DNA of 64,000 nt from Telopea speciosissima. Lineage: Eukaryota > Streptophyta > Magnoliopsida > Proteales > Proteaceae. Below, piece by piece: positions 1-10,787 of the stretch (the first letter of the stretch is position 1; every line of letters begins with the position of its first letter). The notes below the pieces were generated by a model that did not search any database, was not told where the DNA came from, and saw nothing but the letters and a program-made list of their open reading frames with translations. The DNA lies in the NCBI RefSeq assembly GCF_018873765.1, contig NC_057917.1, positions 57,284,464 through 57,348,463 on the forward strand, in the 5' to 3' direction. The position numbers were made by a program, and so were the translations under genes.

Positions 1-127
1 GAATTCGTTACCCTTTGCTGCAATATGCTATTAAAAGTTGTAAAGAAATGTCTATTATAACTTTACATTTGTTGGTACTGGGCTCATATATTTTCATTTG
101 ACTTGTGTAGGTGTGCCAGAACATTTA

Positions 128-756
128 ATGCATAAAAACCGTTTGCAAGAATACACCCAAAGATCAGCCATTCCACTCCCAGCGTATCAAACCATGAATG
201 AAGGATCCCCCCATGCTCCAAGGTTTAGGGCTAATGTCTTGGTTGATGGGGTTACATATGTGTCATCTGAGACATTTTCACATCGTAAAGAAGCAGAGCA
301 GGCTGTTGCAAAATATGCCCTTGAGTATATATTAGAAAAGATAAAGAATGAAGGATGCCCTCTACTGAGTGAGGTGTGTTCAGTTTCAGTATGAGTATTT
401 GTTTTGATTGTATCGGATATGAATGCCTGATTTGCACTAGTACAAGTTCATTCGTTTGGCAATTTGATCTAGTTATCTCAATTTAGAAACCCTTTTTCTT
501 GTGACTCAATCGAGTTAGTACTGGTTTGTTATGGCAAATTTCACACACACACTCGCACACAAATTTATATATATATATATATATATATACATGATCCCTT
601 CCAGGCTGCATGCAGCCTGCACCCAGACACAGGACCGCACGAAATGACCCCGTCCCCTTGAAATGAAAAATCCCACCCCCGTTGATGCCCCTGTGTGTGC
701 TATCATTGGCCCCCGTGCTTGTGCAGGGCAGGGGCCACGCAGCCTGACAGAGATCT

Positions 757-795
<39 letters not shown>

Positions 796-1576
796 AGTTA
801 TTATTAAGGACTTTCCCATTGCTTTTTCCTGATCATAAAAAAAGATAGCATTATGAAGTTGAATCTACTCAAATCTTTAATATGATGTGGTAAATTAGAT
901 TGTTCTTCAAAATTTGTCTTTCTTATTACAAACAAAGAGAGTCCCAGTGCACGAGGCTCCCGAGACTGCAGGGTCTGGGAGGGGAAAATGTGTGCAGCCT
1001 TACCTCCGCTTCGCACAAAGGCTGTTTCCATGTTTTGCTTATTACAGTTTCAAATAATTAAACTGGAATGGATTAGTATGGATATAAGATTGATGATCTT
1101 CTGAATGGTTGAAATGCTAATAATCTTTCTGTCATTCTGATAAAAGATGCTAATACCAAATGGTTAATAATGATTAATAATCTTTTTCCCAGTCTGATGA
1201 ATGATGCTAATGTTGACATATGCTTTCTTTGTTTGCCTTGCTAGTGATATTAAAATAGAGTTTGATTTTTTTTTGAAACTTTTTCTTTCTGAAATTGCGC
1301 TGCTGTCTAAGTTTTGTTTATTTGTTGCAGGATACAATATTTTGCAAATCTATTCTTAATGAGTATGCAGTTAAGATGAACCTTGAGAAGCCCTCATATG
1401 AGACTACTCAATCAAAAGGACTGCTTCCAGTGTTTGTCTCTTCCCTGTCTTTCAATGGTAAACTTTATACTGGTAGTGCAGGCAAAAATAAGAAAGAGGC
1501 TGAACAGTTGGCTGCTCGTGCCGTTATCCAGTCAATTTTAGGTACCTTCTCTATTGGTTAGATGCATATAGTACCT

Positions 1577-1615
<39 letters not shown>

Positions 1616-2294
1616 CTCCCGTGCACACACACACACACACATTCTTACACTCACGTGCGCATACACGCACACACACACACACACTCACGCGCACTCCCAT
1701 ACAAACAATATTATGTCCATTTAGAATTGAATCTACACTTATCTATCGACAAGGAGCCAATTTCTTAATGTTATTGCAGGTGAATCCCACTCAGGATCGT
1801 GCCTTTCTGAGATCATCAAATCTAAAGGTAAACTTTATGCTGCAATGCATAAGATCAAGGATTCTGGCACCTCTACAAGTATAAAAAGAGAAGTTGGAGT
1901 CCTCCCAGGAACTGATACGTTGCCAATGCCTGCATATGCTGGAACATCTCAAGGACAACAGGATACCAGCCCAGTCTCAATTTCAGAGGCACATGGCCGT
2001 GAACTCAAAAAACCAAGACTGGAACCTTTAAGTGAAACATCTACTGATTGTTTTTTAACATCTTTGCCTGTTCCTCATGCTCATCAGCCACATCCCAACC
2101 AAGTACAAAATGAAGTACCATTGGAACAGCCTTGTGCTATTATTGTTAGTGGCAGTTCCCAAGGCGCAGTTGTGGTCGAAAACGAAGTTCCGCTGGCACA
2201 GCTTTCTGCTGTTGGAGGCAGTTCCCAGGGCACAGTTGGCACTACAGATGGTGTGAAATGCTCTCGCAAAAAGAACAAGAGGGTGGGAGAATAG
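128..2294 (+). CDS. HYL1/DRB1-like double-stranded RNA-binding protein
   Basis: Three coding exons, 128-373, 1331-1541 and 1780-2294, join in frame to give 323 residues. Every junction is GT-AG (GTGTGT/TTGCAG and GTACCT/TTGCAG). The start at 128 is chosen because the protein then opens MHKNRLQEY, the usual first residues of a plant DRB domain. An acceptor at 109-110 implies a 5'-UTR exon outside the window. Residues about 2-70 and 86-152 are two dsRNA-binding motifs, each ending in the conserved K-K/R-EAEQ-A helix. The tail (153-323) is low-complexity with two NEVPL...GSSQG repeats and a basic end (SRKKNKR) that could be a nuclear signal. Family members help Dicer-like enzymes process miRNA/siRNA precursors in the nucleus. 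Two dsRBDs plus a repeat-bearing tail favour HYL1/DRB1 over other DRBs; the exact paralogue is uncertain. Confidence 0.85.
590..755. mobile_element. MITE-like element in DRB intron 1
   Basis: The two ends are imperfect inverted copies: CCAGGCTGCATGCAGCCTG near 602 answers the complement of the GCAGCCTGACAG end near 740. The interior motif CGCACGAAATGAC also occurs at about 47806 in another MITE-like element of this window, which suggests one dispersed family. Exact borders and target duplication are not clear. Confidence 0.5.
938..1035 (-). mobile_element. Au-type SINE fragment
   Basis: On the minus strand the sequence runs GGAAACAGCC..., then AAGGCTGC, then CAGACCCTGCAG, GGGAGCCTCGTGCACTGGG, the order of blocks I recall for the 3' half of plant Au SINEs. 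The tRNA-like box B that should precede it is degraded. A related 3' end with a T tail lies on the plus strand at 38762-38832. Confidence 0.55.
1579..1690. repeat. CT and CA/CACG microsatellites in DRB intron 2
   Basis: Intron 2 (1542-1779) contains (CT)n from about 1579 to 1612 followed by (CA)n interrupted by GTGCG/ACGCG from about 1624 to 1690. A pyrimidine tract this close to the acceptor at 1779 leaves little other intron sequence. Confidence 0.9.
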
Positions 2295-5242
2295 ATTCTG
2301 AAATGAAGGGTATGCTATCAAGATCCTGTTTTTTGTTTCTGCATTATATTGGGCTCTTCGTCTCCCCCCCACCCCTCCTCCCAAAATAAATGGTGCTCTT
2401 CTTTTGCCGTATTGTGTAGTCCTGGTTCTGTTACGAAAGTAAGGGTGTGGGTTATCATGTTTTTTTTTTCCACACATGCAGGGTCACATATCTATATACA
2501 GACAAAGTATATAGAAGCTGCCAACTGGCACAACTGGTGAAGTTTAGGAAAAAAATTGCATTCACTTCCTGTGGCTCATTAAGGATCTACCTAATAGTTA
2601 TTGTTCTGGCATTGTGCCCCATAACCGAGGCATGTGGAGTGGAAATGAGCAGCATGTCCATTAAAGTTATCTTCAAACCCCCTCTCCCAAACATCTACAT
2701 ATGTTGGAGGTTTTCCTTACATCTAGGTTCAATCTTGTCATTACTTTCCTTAGGCCATTGATGGGATATATTTTTATAGGTTTCATTCTGGCGCTATGCC
2801 CCATTGAGAGCTTTGTGCGCCAGTCTTCCTGTCGGAATTGAGCAGCCTGTCCATAAAGCTTTCTCCAGACACACACACACACTCACTCACTATAGACTGC
2901 CTGTGCTTAGCTTGCTTGATAAATGCTTGGATTAGAAACAACATAAGATGCATTTTGCATCCCAAACCCCCTAGCTTTTGGAAATATGGAATACCTTCTA
3001 TGGTCTTTTTAGCTGAAATTAAGGAAGAAAGCAGAGAGATAGTGGCATGTAGTGACTAAATATGCCAATGCTCTTTGTGAAATGTTTTTAATTTCATCTG
3101 GGATCATTTGGTAGCTCATCTTGAGACTTGGACAGAAACACGTCTACATTGGCTGCTTAACTCCCATGCCTTTCTTTCGGCCAGTGGTTGTATACTTTGA
3201 GGGACAAAGGAATGTAGTACAATGAGTAGATTGGGTGGTATATACCATTTGGCCAACAATGTAACATTGTATTTGTGGTTTTGTTATCTGGGATTATCAT
3301 ATTTGCAGAACATGTATTAACCTTTTCGGATTGATTGTCCTCGCAATATAGAAGTTATGTACAACCATTCCTTTTTTAAATTCATAAAAGTTATGTTCCC
3401 CTAGTTTCCAAGAACAGAAACCTGTATATATAGCTCTTAATTTATGTTGGTCAGGTTACCCAAAAAAGAAGGGGTGGGTGGAATGGTGGTCAAGGTGTTA
3501 GTATTTCAAATGCTCCATTGGAAAGGAGCCATGAAATTCTTACTATACAAGTGTGGAAGTCCTAAGCATTTAGTTTGTCATGTAAGAGTCCTATTTTCTT
3601 TTACACTTGCCTAAACTTCACTCACTTGGGAAAGAACTACAAGTGAGCACATATGACTATATGAGGCAGAACTAGACTTTGTCAAAAGAAAAAGGCTGTT
3701 TGTTTTCTTTCTGGTTAAGTTTTCTGTCCATAAAGTATATGCATCTGGTATTCTAGTTCCTCTTTAGTGCTCTTCTAAAAGGTTTTAATCCCATTCAATT
3801 TCCTTATCATTGAGTAATTATTTCTTCTGAAAAATGCAGGTCACAGGTCATGTCCATCATTAATCTGATTGCTTCATTTTCTGTATCCCAATGAGTAGCG
3901 GTCTATGGATGCTCCCTCATTTTCTCTTCCGTAAGAAAGATGTTTTGCAGCACTTGATGCTTATACATATTGACAGTCTAACTGGAATGACTGATTATGC
4001 ATTGCTTCTTGGATGCAATTGAAATATACCTGATGTTCATATGTAGTGAACTTCATTTTGTAGTTCTGGTTGGATGAAATAGAAATTTGTGTTTTTTTTT
4101 TTTCTGCTTTGTTTGTTAAAATAGATAGTTGGTTACCCTAATGAAAAAGAAAACCAGTTTACCTCACTTAGCAAAACCCTGGTCACAGGTACTTGTTATG
4201 AGATCTGATGTTTTCATTGTCTATTTCGTTGCTAGAAGTTCTCTTCAATCTTCTCCTGTTTCACAACAGTTCAGCCTTATCAGTAAGGACATACCGAGGC
4301 AGGGACACCTCACGTGGGCATTTTTAAATTTTCACTCTGGTTGGTTTTTTGTTTTTTTTTTAGGTAAAGACTCTGGTTGGTTCGAGAGAGGCAATATTAA
4401 CTTTTGAATTAACCCCATGTGGGCATTTTTCACCAGAGAAGATTGAAAGACAATTAGCTTGAAGAAGTTACCTAGTGTAACAAGAGCAGTGGCTTGTTGC
4501 CAAAAATCTAACACATGGCCTGCATGTAAGGCTTAGGTTGGACTGATTTTTTATAGAATTTTAGTTATATAAGTGATGATGGAGCCTACCTGGGCACCGA
4601 GTTTGGTGCCAAGCAAGGTACTGCGAGGGATCATAAATTCCTGTCTTACAAACATTTTCTAGTTTTTTTCATAAAAAAAAAAACATTTTCTAGTTTGACA
4701 ATCTCACTTTTTAGGGTGAGTACCTGTGTCATTAATTACGCTTTAATATCATTGAAAGTTCTTAGAATTTTCCCACTATTCTGGTTTCTGCTCACTGTTC
4801 ACCCCGCTCCCAATAAATACAATAAAAAATAAAAAAAAACCAATATTCCTTTTACAATTTACATTTGTGATATCCTATGTATTAAGGTTAACAAAAAAAG
4901 AAGATAATAAAGTAGCATAATCTGGCCACTATAACAATTCTTTATCAGGGGAAATAGTCTTTACTGGCACCTTGGAAATGCATCTCTAGACAAGTGGTCT
5001 ATTGGAGGCTATTTCTATCCTATGAAGAGTTGGTTTGGCTAATTCACTGTCTATAGATTGGGTATCAAATTCCAACGAAAAAGGGGGAGGGGATGGGGTT
5101 GTATGAAATCGGATTGTTTTGTGGTTTATCTTATGGCTCACCATGCCCATTTTTTTTTCCCCTCATAGCTTGACTTTTCAAACTAGGAAGGCTTGACCTT
5201 AACTGTTCTAACCATTGGATAGAAAGTGGGTCATTTGGGTTG
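2295..5242. other. Region downstream of DRB gene, no gene seen
   Basis: AT-rich, with short ORFs that lack family similarity or splice support. The first kilobase may hold the DRB 3' UTR, possibly spliced (an acceptor-like TGCAG is present at 3835-3839), but no clear polyadenylation site decides this. I see no RNA gene or complete transposon. Confidence 0.5.
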
Positions 5243-5250
5243 GCCATGTT

Positions 5251-5467
5251 CATGGTTTGAGGTATCGGTATGGGATTGCGTGATACGATAGATATTGTAT
5301 TGGTGGAATGGTATGGACAAGGGGTAAAATAGTCAAGAAAACTCATTTTTAAGGAAATCTAAAGGTAAACTTGTCTAACACGGTCAATCCATGCCGATAC
5401 TGTATCAGGATTGTATTAGTTTTGAAGATGATCGATACCCGATCCAATACCGTGCACTAAAACCATG
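5251..5467. mobile_element. hAT-like MITE with 8-bp target duplication
   Basis: A 217-bp element is flanked by perfect 8-bp copies of GCCATGTT (5243-5250 and 5468-5475). Its ends are inverted and imperfect: CATGGTTTGAGGTATCGGTA on the left, and on the right a stretch whose complement reads CATGGTTTTAGTGCACGGTA. No ORF. Eight-base duplications are typical of hAT elements. The left end of a second copy is present at about 57872-57918 (CATGGTTTGAGGTATCGGTA again). Confidence 0.75.
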
Positions 5468-5475
5468 GCCATGTT

Positions 5476-6185
5476 ACCATAATGAAAACTTAATCCTATG
5501 GGCCATCATGAACTAAATTATTTTCCCTCAGTATCATTACTCATCCAAATAGTGACCAACATTTTACATGAATTTTTACCCAAAAAAATCATTTTACATG
5601 AATTGTGTTATTGTAAAATGCTTTCAAGCTATAACTAAATTTTTTTTATTGGGAGGCACAATAGCAAATTTCATTATAAACTAGAAATTAAGAATTTTAA
5701 ATTTGGAATCAGGGGTCGATCGGTTTCTTCTTGTCAATTCCAATAATCAATTGGAATTGGTCTCTAAAACCCTAGAATCAGCTCCTCAAATCTAAAAACA
5801 CAGTAATTTGGTACCAAAAACCTTAGAATCAGCCACTCTGAAACGCCTAGAAATGAGATCAATCATGATCATTTCTGATCCAAATCCAACGATTCAACAG
5901 ATCCGATTCAGATTTTTGAACAATGCTAGAAATAGAATTACAAACAAAAGAAAGAGCCTCCAAACTACAATAATCCATGGGAGAAGTGAATAGCCGTTAG
6001 TACAACATCCATTTTGCATTTCTAGTATCACCGTCCTGAATAGAATAGTCCCCAGAGCATGGTCTATGGGTTGGTTGGGAGACTCTTATTAAAATGTGAC
6101 ATCAATTTGATTAAATTGACTGTTAAAAACTAGAAAGTATCCTCAACACTTCAATTTTGTATTCCAATTTATTTTTAAGGAAAAG
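5476..6185. repeat. Dispersed repeat rich in CCTAGAATCAG / GATCGAT motifs
   Basis: The part at 5700-5930 shares CCTAGAATCAG, GATCAATCAT and GATCCGATTC-AGATTTTTGAACAATG-type blocks with 44630-44770, so it is a dispersed family rather than a gene. Ends could not be fixed. Confidence 0.45.
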
Positions 6186-6346
6186 GATCGCTAACTGATG
6201 CTGTGTGTGGGTGTGTACCTGCGCCTAAACACAGTTTGGCGCAAAAAGACCACTGCACCCTGAACCTTTTCATCTTTCCAGGGTTGTGTCAGTCTTCTCG
6301 CACCAGATGTCTGGACACAGGTACACGACGATACACAACATCGTTC
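6186..6346. mobile_element. MITE, family A copy 1
   Basis: About 160 bp with terminal inverted repeats of roughly 36 bp. The left arm contains GATGCTGTGTGTGGGTGTGTACC; the complement of the right arm reads GATGTTGTGTATCGTCGTGTACC. A second copy with the same plan and interior (CGCAAAAAGACC) is at 45904-46072. No coding capacity. Confidence 0.7.
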
Positions 6347-9300
6347 TTTCTCCCTTATTTTTATCATAAACTTTCTCAAAATTTGATCTGTCTCAATATT
6401 CTGGAAGACAATCTACATTGACCTCATTTCCTATCCAAATTATGAAGCCCACCACCGTTGAATAAAGAACCCTAACTTGATGGAAGGATGAACCCGCCCC
6501 CTCCCCCCCACCCAAAAAACAAAAAAAAAAACTCCAAAATTTGAATCTATTTGTTAGTTTTTTTTGGGATAGCAGAAGCCATTTCTTATTGACTTGTTAC
6601 ATTTTCAAAAAAATTACCTTTACATAATTCTCAGCATTTAGTCTCTCTCTCACTCTTTTACATTTTTTTTTTTTTTTTTTTGGGGGGGAGGGAAGGGGAA
6701 GAGAAACAGGAAGGGTGATGCAATTATGTGAATGGATACTTAGTGAATTAAGTAATTTGTTATTCTTTATCTTAATATAGAGTCTTTAATAGTAGGAGTA
6801 CGAGTTTGTTTTCAGTTTTGAATCCAAATTAGATTGGAAGTTTATTTCCAAGGTTACGTATGAATAGGAGTCAGGATGAACTTTATCTTTCGTCTGGTTT
6901 CAGAATAGGAATAGGATCGTTTTTGGATCTTTTTATATGATCATGTGTAGACCATCTTTGGACAGAAAATTTTAGAAAATTTAATGAAAGTTGGCTTCAT
7001 ACCTTGGCTGCCAAAAGTTGTGTGCAAACATCTCTCTTCTCTCTGAAATTCCCTCTCCCATCTCTTTTGTTTTTTTTTGGGTAGAAAGTAGGATTACTTA
7101 TTCACGCGAATCCAACGCAAGGAATCTGAATTACAAAATTTTAGAATCTTCTCTATCCCTTTATTTCCTTTTTCTTCTTTCCTTTGTTTTGGTTACTGTT
7201 AATAATGTTTATGGTACCTTGGGATTTAGCAGAATCAGTTAGAATTCACCTGTATCCCATTCTTTGGATCAGAAACTTTGGAAACCTTGTCTATTACTCT
7301 AGAGTGACTCAGTCTATCTAGTTTGAAGCTAACCCAAGTTGTGGTTAGAGAGATCTGAACTCATCTCCATTGCTGGTACTATTCATTCTGCCATAAAACT
7401 TCCAGAGATTTCTATCTCTCTGGATTGTTTTTTTTATGAGAAGCAGAAAATTAATTAATAATCCAAAAATAGTACAATATCCTGAATATTGGTTGTAGAG
7501 AATTTCCTAGTCCTAGTCTGATAAGCTAAAATATGAGCCAGTTGGATATAATGACTAGGCTGCTTCAGAATAGTTACAGAACCAAATAAACTAAAGGAAG
7601 TTTTGATGTCAAAAAGTTGATGAAAAAGTTTCCAAGGCCGGGGATAAGTATCAACATCCGTCAGCCAGTTCTGCATTCGGTAGAGTAGTGAAGTAGCTTC
7701 CCTCACTTGAAGTTTCGAGTCAAATTGAGATTGTTTAGGATGAGTTTGATCACCCAAAACCTAAGCCGATTTACCACTGCTGATTACTTCCTATCATGAT
7801 TCAAGGTTGAAGACAACCCTTTCTTCCCATGATTGCTTTCTTCTTTTATTTTATTATTTAATTTTCATTAATACCCCTTACATCTACCATTATCGTAATT
7901 TATCCTCATTTTACAACCCTTACAAGTTTGTCCCTAGGCAATACATGACAATGCCTCTCTTGTCCTTTCTCCCATTCAACTACTAACTTACCCATTTAAA
8001 ATTCTAATTATTTTCAATTGTGCCACTCGTGCCACTCCATTGTGGATTTGACAGGCTCATAAGGAATCCGAGTCGGGTTTTGGATCCCCAGATCCGCATC
8101 AGAGAAGGGGGGGGGGGGGGTTCGCAGCGGTTTATTGTGGGGGGTTTCATCAGACATACAAATAAGAAAGTCTATAATACAGTAAAGGGCACAGTGCACT
8201 TCTGTAGCTCTATGTGATAAAAACAGCAGCTTAATTAGTTGCACTTTATTACCATAAAATATTAACTGCAATTTATGTTGTGCAATTTTAGATCAGATAG
8301 TACTGAAAACCCCACATCTAATACAAACAAATGGAGCTCAGCAGTAAAATGAGGTTGGGATTCTCTCTAACACAAATTGAAAGAACTTATCATTGTGGCA
8401 GCTTCTGCTGTCAAGAAAGAGTTCCTACAGCCTCACAACTTCAATATTTTACCTACCTTGATTGGTACCTATACAACTTCAAAAAGTTGCTAAATCGCTG
8501 GCTGTGTATGTATCACTGCATGTGGTGATGCTTGATCAATGGCTAGCCACTCCCATCAAGCTGTCCATGAGAAAGAAGGTGTGCCATGTATTGCTGGTAA
8601 AGCATGGAAAAGAAGGCCTATCAAAAACTCTGGCAACTTCAAAGAATTTAAATACACTTTTTAAGGAAAGATAAATGTGAACATTTGAACAGTGAATTCC
8701 TCCTGTGAAAATGTAAAAAGAGATCCTATTTCCATGCAACAAACTCTTTCTAAAATGGTTGATAAAAAGCTTCATCTTATCTTCACGTGTGGTCCACTCG
8801 AGGGTTGATTACTTTCATTATGATTATGACTCTCACATGTTTAAAAACAATCCTTCATCTGCTGAAGTAACCATGAGAAGCATTCTACTGAATCACTGAT
8901 AATCTATAGGAGATTTCTGTGTTGTTGATCCCCCCCCCGCCCCCAAAAAAAAAAAAAAAAAAAAAAAAAATTTATGTGAGTATTAACAGATTTTGTTATT
9001 CGTACTTTCAAAGAATCAAAGTCTTCATGTATAAATGCAATGTCAATAAACATGAGATGATTGCTACAGGTTTAGCCTCTAATGCAAAGGAATAAGCAAC
9101 CTCAAAAGTGTACTAGCAGAATGCATCTGTATACTGACAACCTCCTTTTACATGATTCAACATTAATGTAGATGGGATTCTCGAGCAGTCACACAATGAA
9201 TGGTAGCAACCAGTGCTTCTTTCAAGGAGAAGTGTCCCTGGTTAATATAAAAGCTACAACAAGCTCCAAGAGAAAAAAACTGCAAATTCTTACTTGAAAG

Positions 9301-9842
9301 GATCATGCCATTCTTTTGGTGTCATGATGACTGTTATATTCAAGCAACTCATGCCAACAGCAGAAGTTACAAACAAGAACTAGACTATCATTTAATGCCC
9401 TACACCCCCAATCCAGCATCCCACCTTCTGGTACTCATATAGAGTCATCTTCTGCAGCTGTCATAATTGAAATGTCCCAAGCATAGAAAGCAAGGTCTGG
9501 AGATGGATTCTACCCATGACAGCACAAAGATAGGAACAAGCTGAAGAGATCATTCAGTTTGTTTTCTGGTGATGAGCATGACAAGTGACTTTAGACCAGA
9601 TATATGGACTAAAAACCAATGGAGAATGCCATGACTTGGGTACTCAAAAGGCTTCCAAAAACAAGCATAAGTTGATCCAAAAAATTTAAGGGAAAGCCAC
9701 AAACTAAGTTTTTGCAACAACAATCTATTAACCACATGAATTTCGTTTCACACAAAATCCTGTTACTGGCTTGGACTACATAACTTTTCTTTTTTTTTCC
9801 CCCAGAAAGTCGCTTGGACTATTTGATAGACAAAAAAAAAAC
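6347..9842. other. Intergenic AT-rich stretch, no gene seen
   Basis: Contains homopolymer runs (T run about 6664-6680, G run 8108-8120, C/A run 8932-8970). The ORFs at 6991-7242, 7455-7757 and 8331-8775 look random and have no splice-supported neighbours. The 9170-9740 part reads like ordinary UTR or intron sequence on either strand; I cannot assign it. Confidence 0.45.
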
Positions 9843-10076
9843 TGTTGGAATATGGGCTTTCCGTGAGACATGGGTCGACCCATGATATATGGTCGACCCA
9901 TGAGGTTGTTTTTTCTATTTAGTTGTTTATTCCTATTCCTAGCTACACTATGTTGCCTAGTCAGCTAGTTAGAGTTAGAGTTCTAATTGTAATTGGTTTC
10001 TTATGGATTTACTATTATAAATAAATCGTGGAGGGCTCATTGCTCTACACAAGCCATTATTATCATTATTTCTTCA
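9843..10076 (+). repeat. 5' LTR of copia element 1
   Basis: 234 bp, TG...CA. The U3 end carries the 14-bp palindrome ATGGGTCGACCCAT and, 8 bp on, a second GGTCGACCCATG half. A TATAAATAAAT box at about 10015-10025 precedes the probable transcription start. Confidence 0.95.
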
Positions 10077-10349
10077 TGGTATCAGAGATGAAAACAATAC
10101 CTGAGAGATAATTCTCACATCCCAATATCGATCTCTCTACTTGAGATTGAATTCTGCTCCCACTCATCTTCCCCTTCCTAAAACCCTAAACCCACTGAAA
10201 CCCTAAAGCCTTCTCTCGTCTCTTCTTCTTCTTTTATGGAGGCGGTACTTTAAGGTGATCTCATAATGATCTAGTACCTGCCCATAATCTTACCTCCTTT
10301 CGTGTATTCTTTTTTTTATGATCTCCAACAATCGTGAGATCCATGTCTG

Positions 10350-10580
10350 AAGATTGAAGCTCTGCAGTTTATTTGAAGACCTGCAGATTTTTTGAAGCTC
10401 TGCAGCTTATTTATATTTGAAGACCTGCAGATTTTTTTTATGAAGACCTGCAGCTTTATTTGAAGACCTGCAATTTTTTATTCGAAGACCAGCAGATTTT
10501 TGAAGCCCTGCAATTTTTTCGAAGACCTGCAGATTATTCAAAAAACCTGCAGGTATTTTTTCTTGTTGCAGACCTGCAGC
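10350..10580 (+). repeat. Minisatellite of GAAGACCTGCAG units in copia leader
   Basis: Roughly ten units of 18-24 bp of the form TTTGAAGACCTGCAGATTTT lie between the primer binding site and the gag start, with variants GAAGCTCTGCAG and GAAGCCCTGCAA. The array makes the leader low-complexity and full of PstI-type CTGCAG sites. Confidence 0.85.
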
Positions 10581-10787
10581 CACAACAGATTTTTTTGTTT
10601 CTGCAGTTCTCGGTTTCCAGCATTCCTGCAGATTTTTTGTTCTTCTCAGTTTTTCTGCACTATACATAAGCAGAACCAGTATTCCATCACAAGCCGAGAT
10701 TTTTTTTTGCAGAAATCGATTTCTGCACTTTTTTGGAATCGATATCTGCAATTTTCTTGGCTGTTTTGGGATTTTTTTGTGATCAAT

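Larger units (their letters stand above)
374..1330 (+). other. Intron 1 of the DRB gene, loaded with repeats
   Basis: The intron holds a TA dinucleotide run (about 566-590), a foldback/MITE-like element (590-755), a second TA run (about 763-789) and an Au-type SINE fragment on the opposite strand (938-1035). No coding signal is seen inside it. Confidence 0.75.

Noticed and set aside
1562..1884. ORFs with Ser-Leu and His-Thr runs
   Set aside because: They are translations of the CT and CA microsatellites in DRB intron 2.
2055..2477. 140-residue minus-strand ORF over the DRB 3' exon
   Set aside because: Antisense shadow of exon 3; no splice sites or family resemblance.
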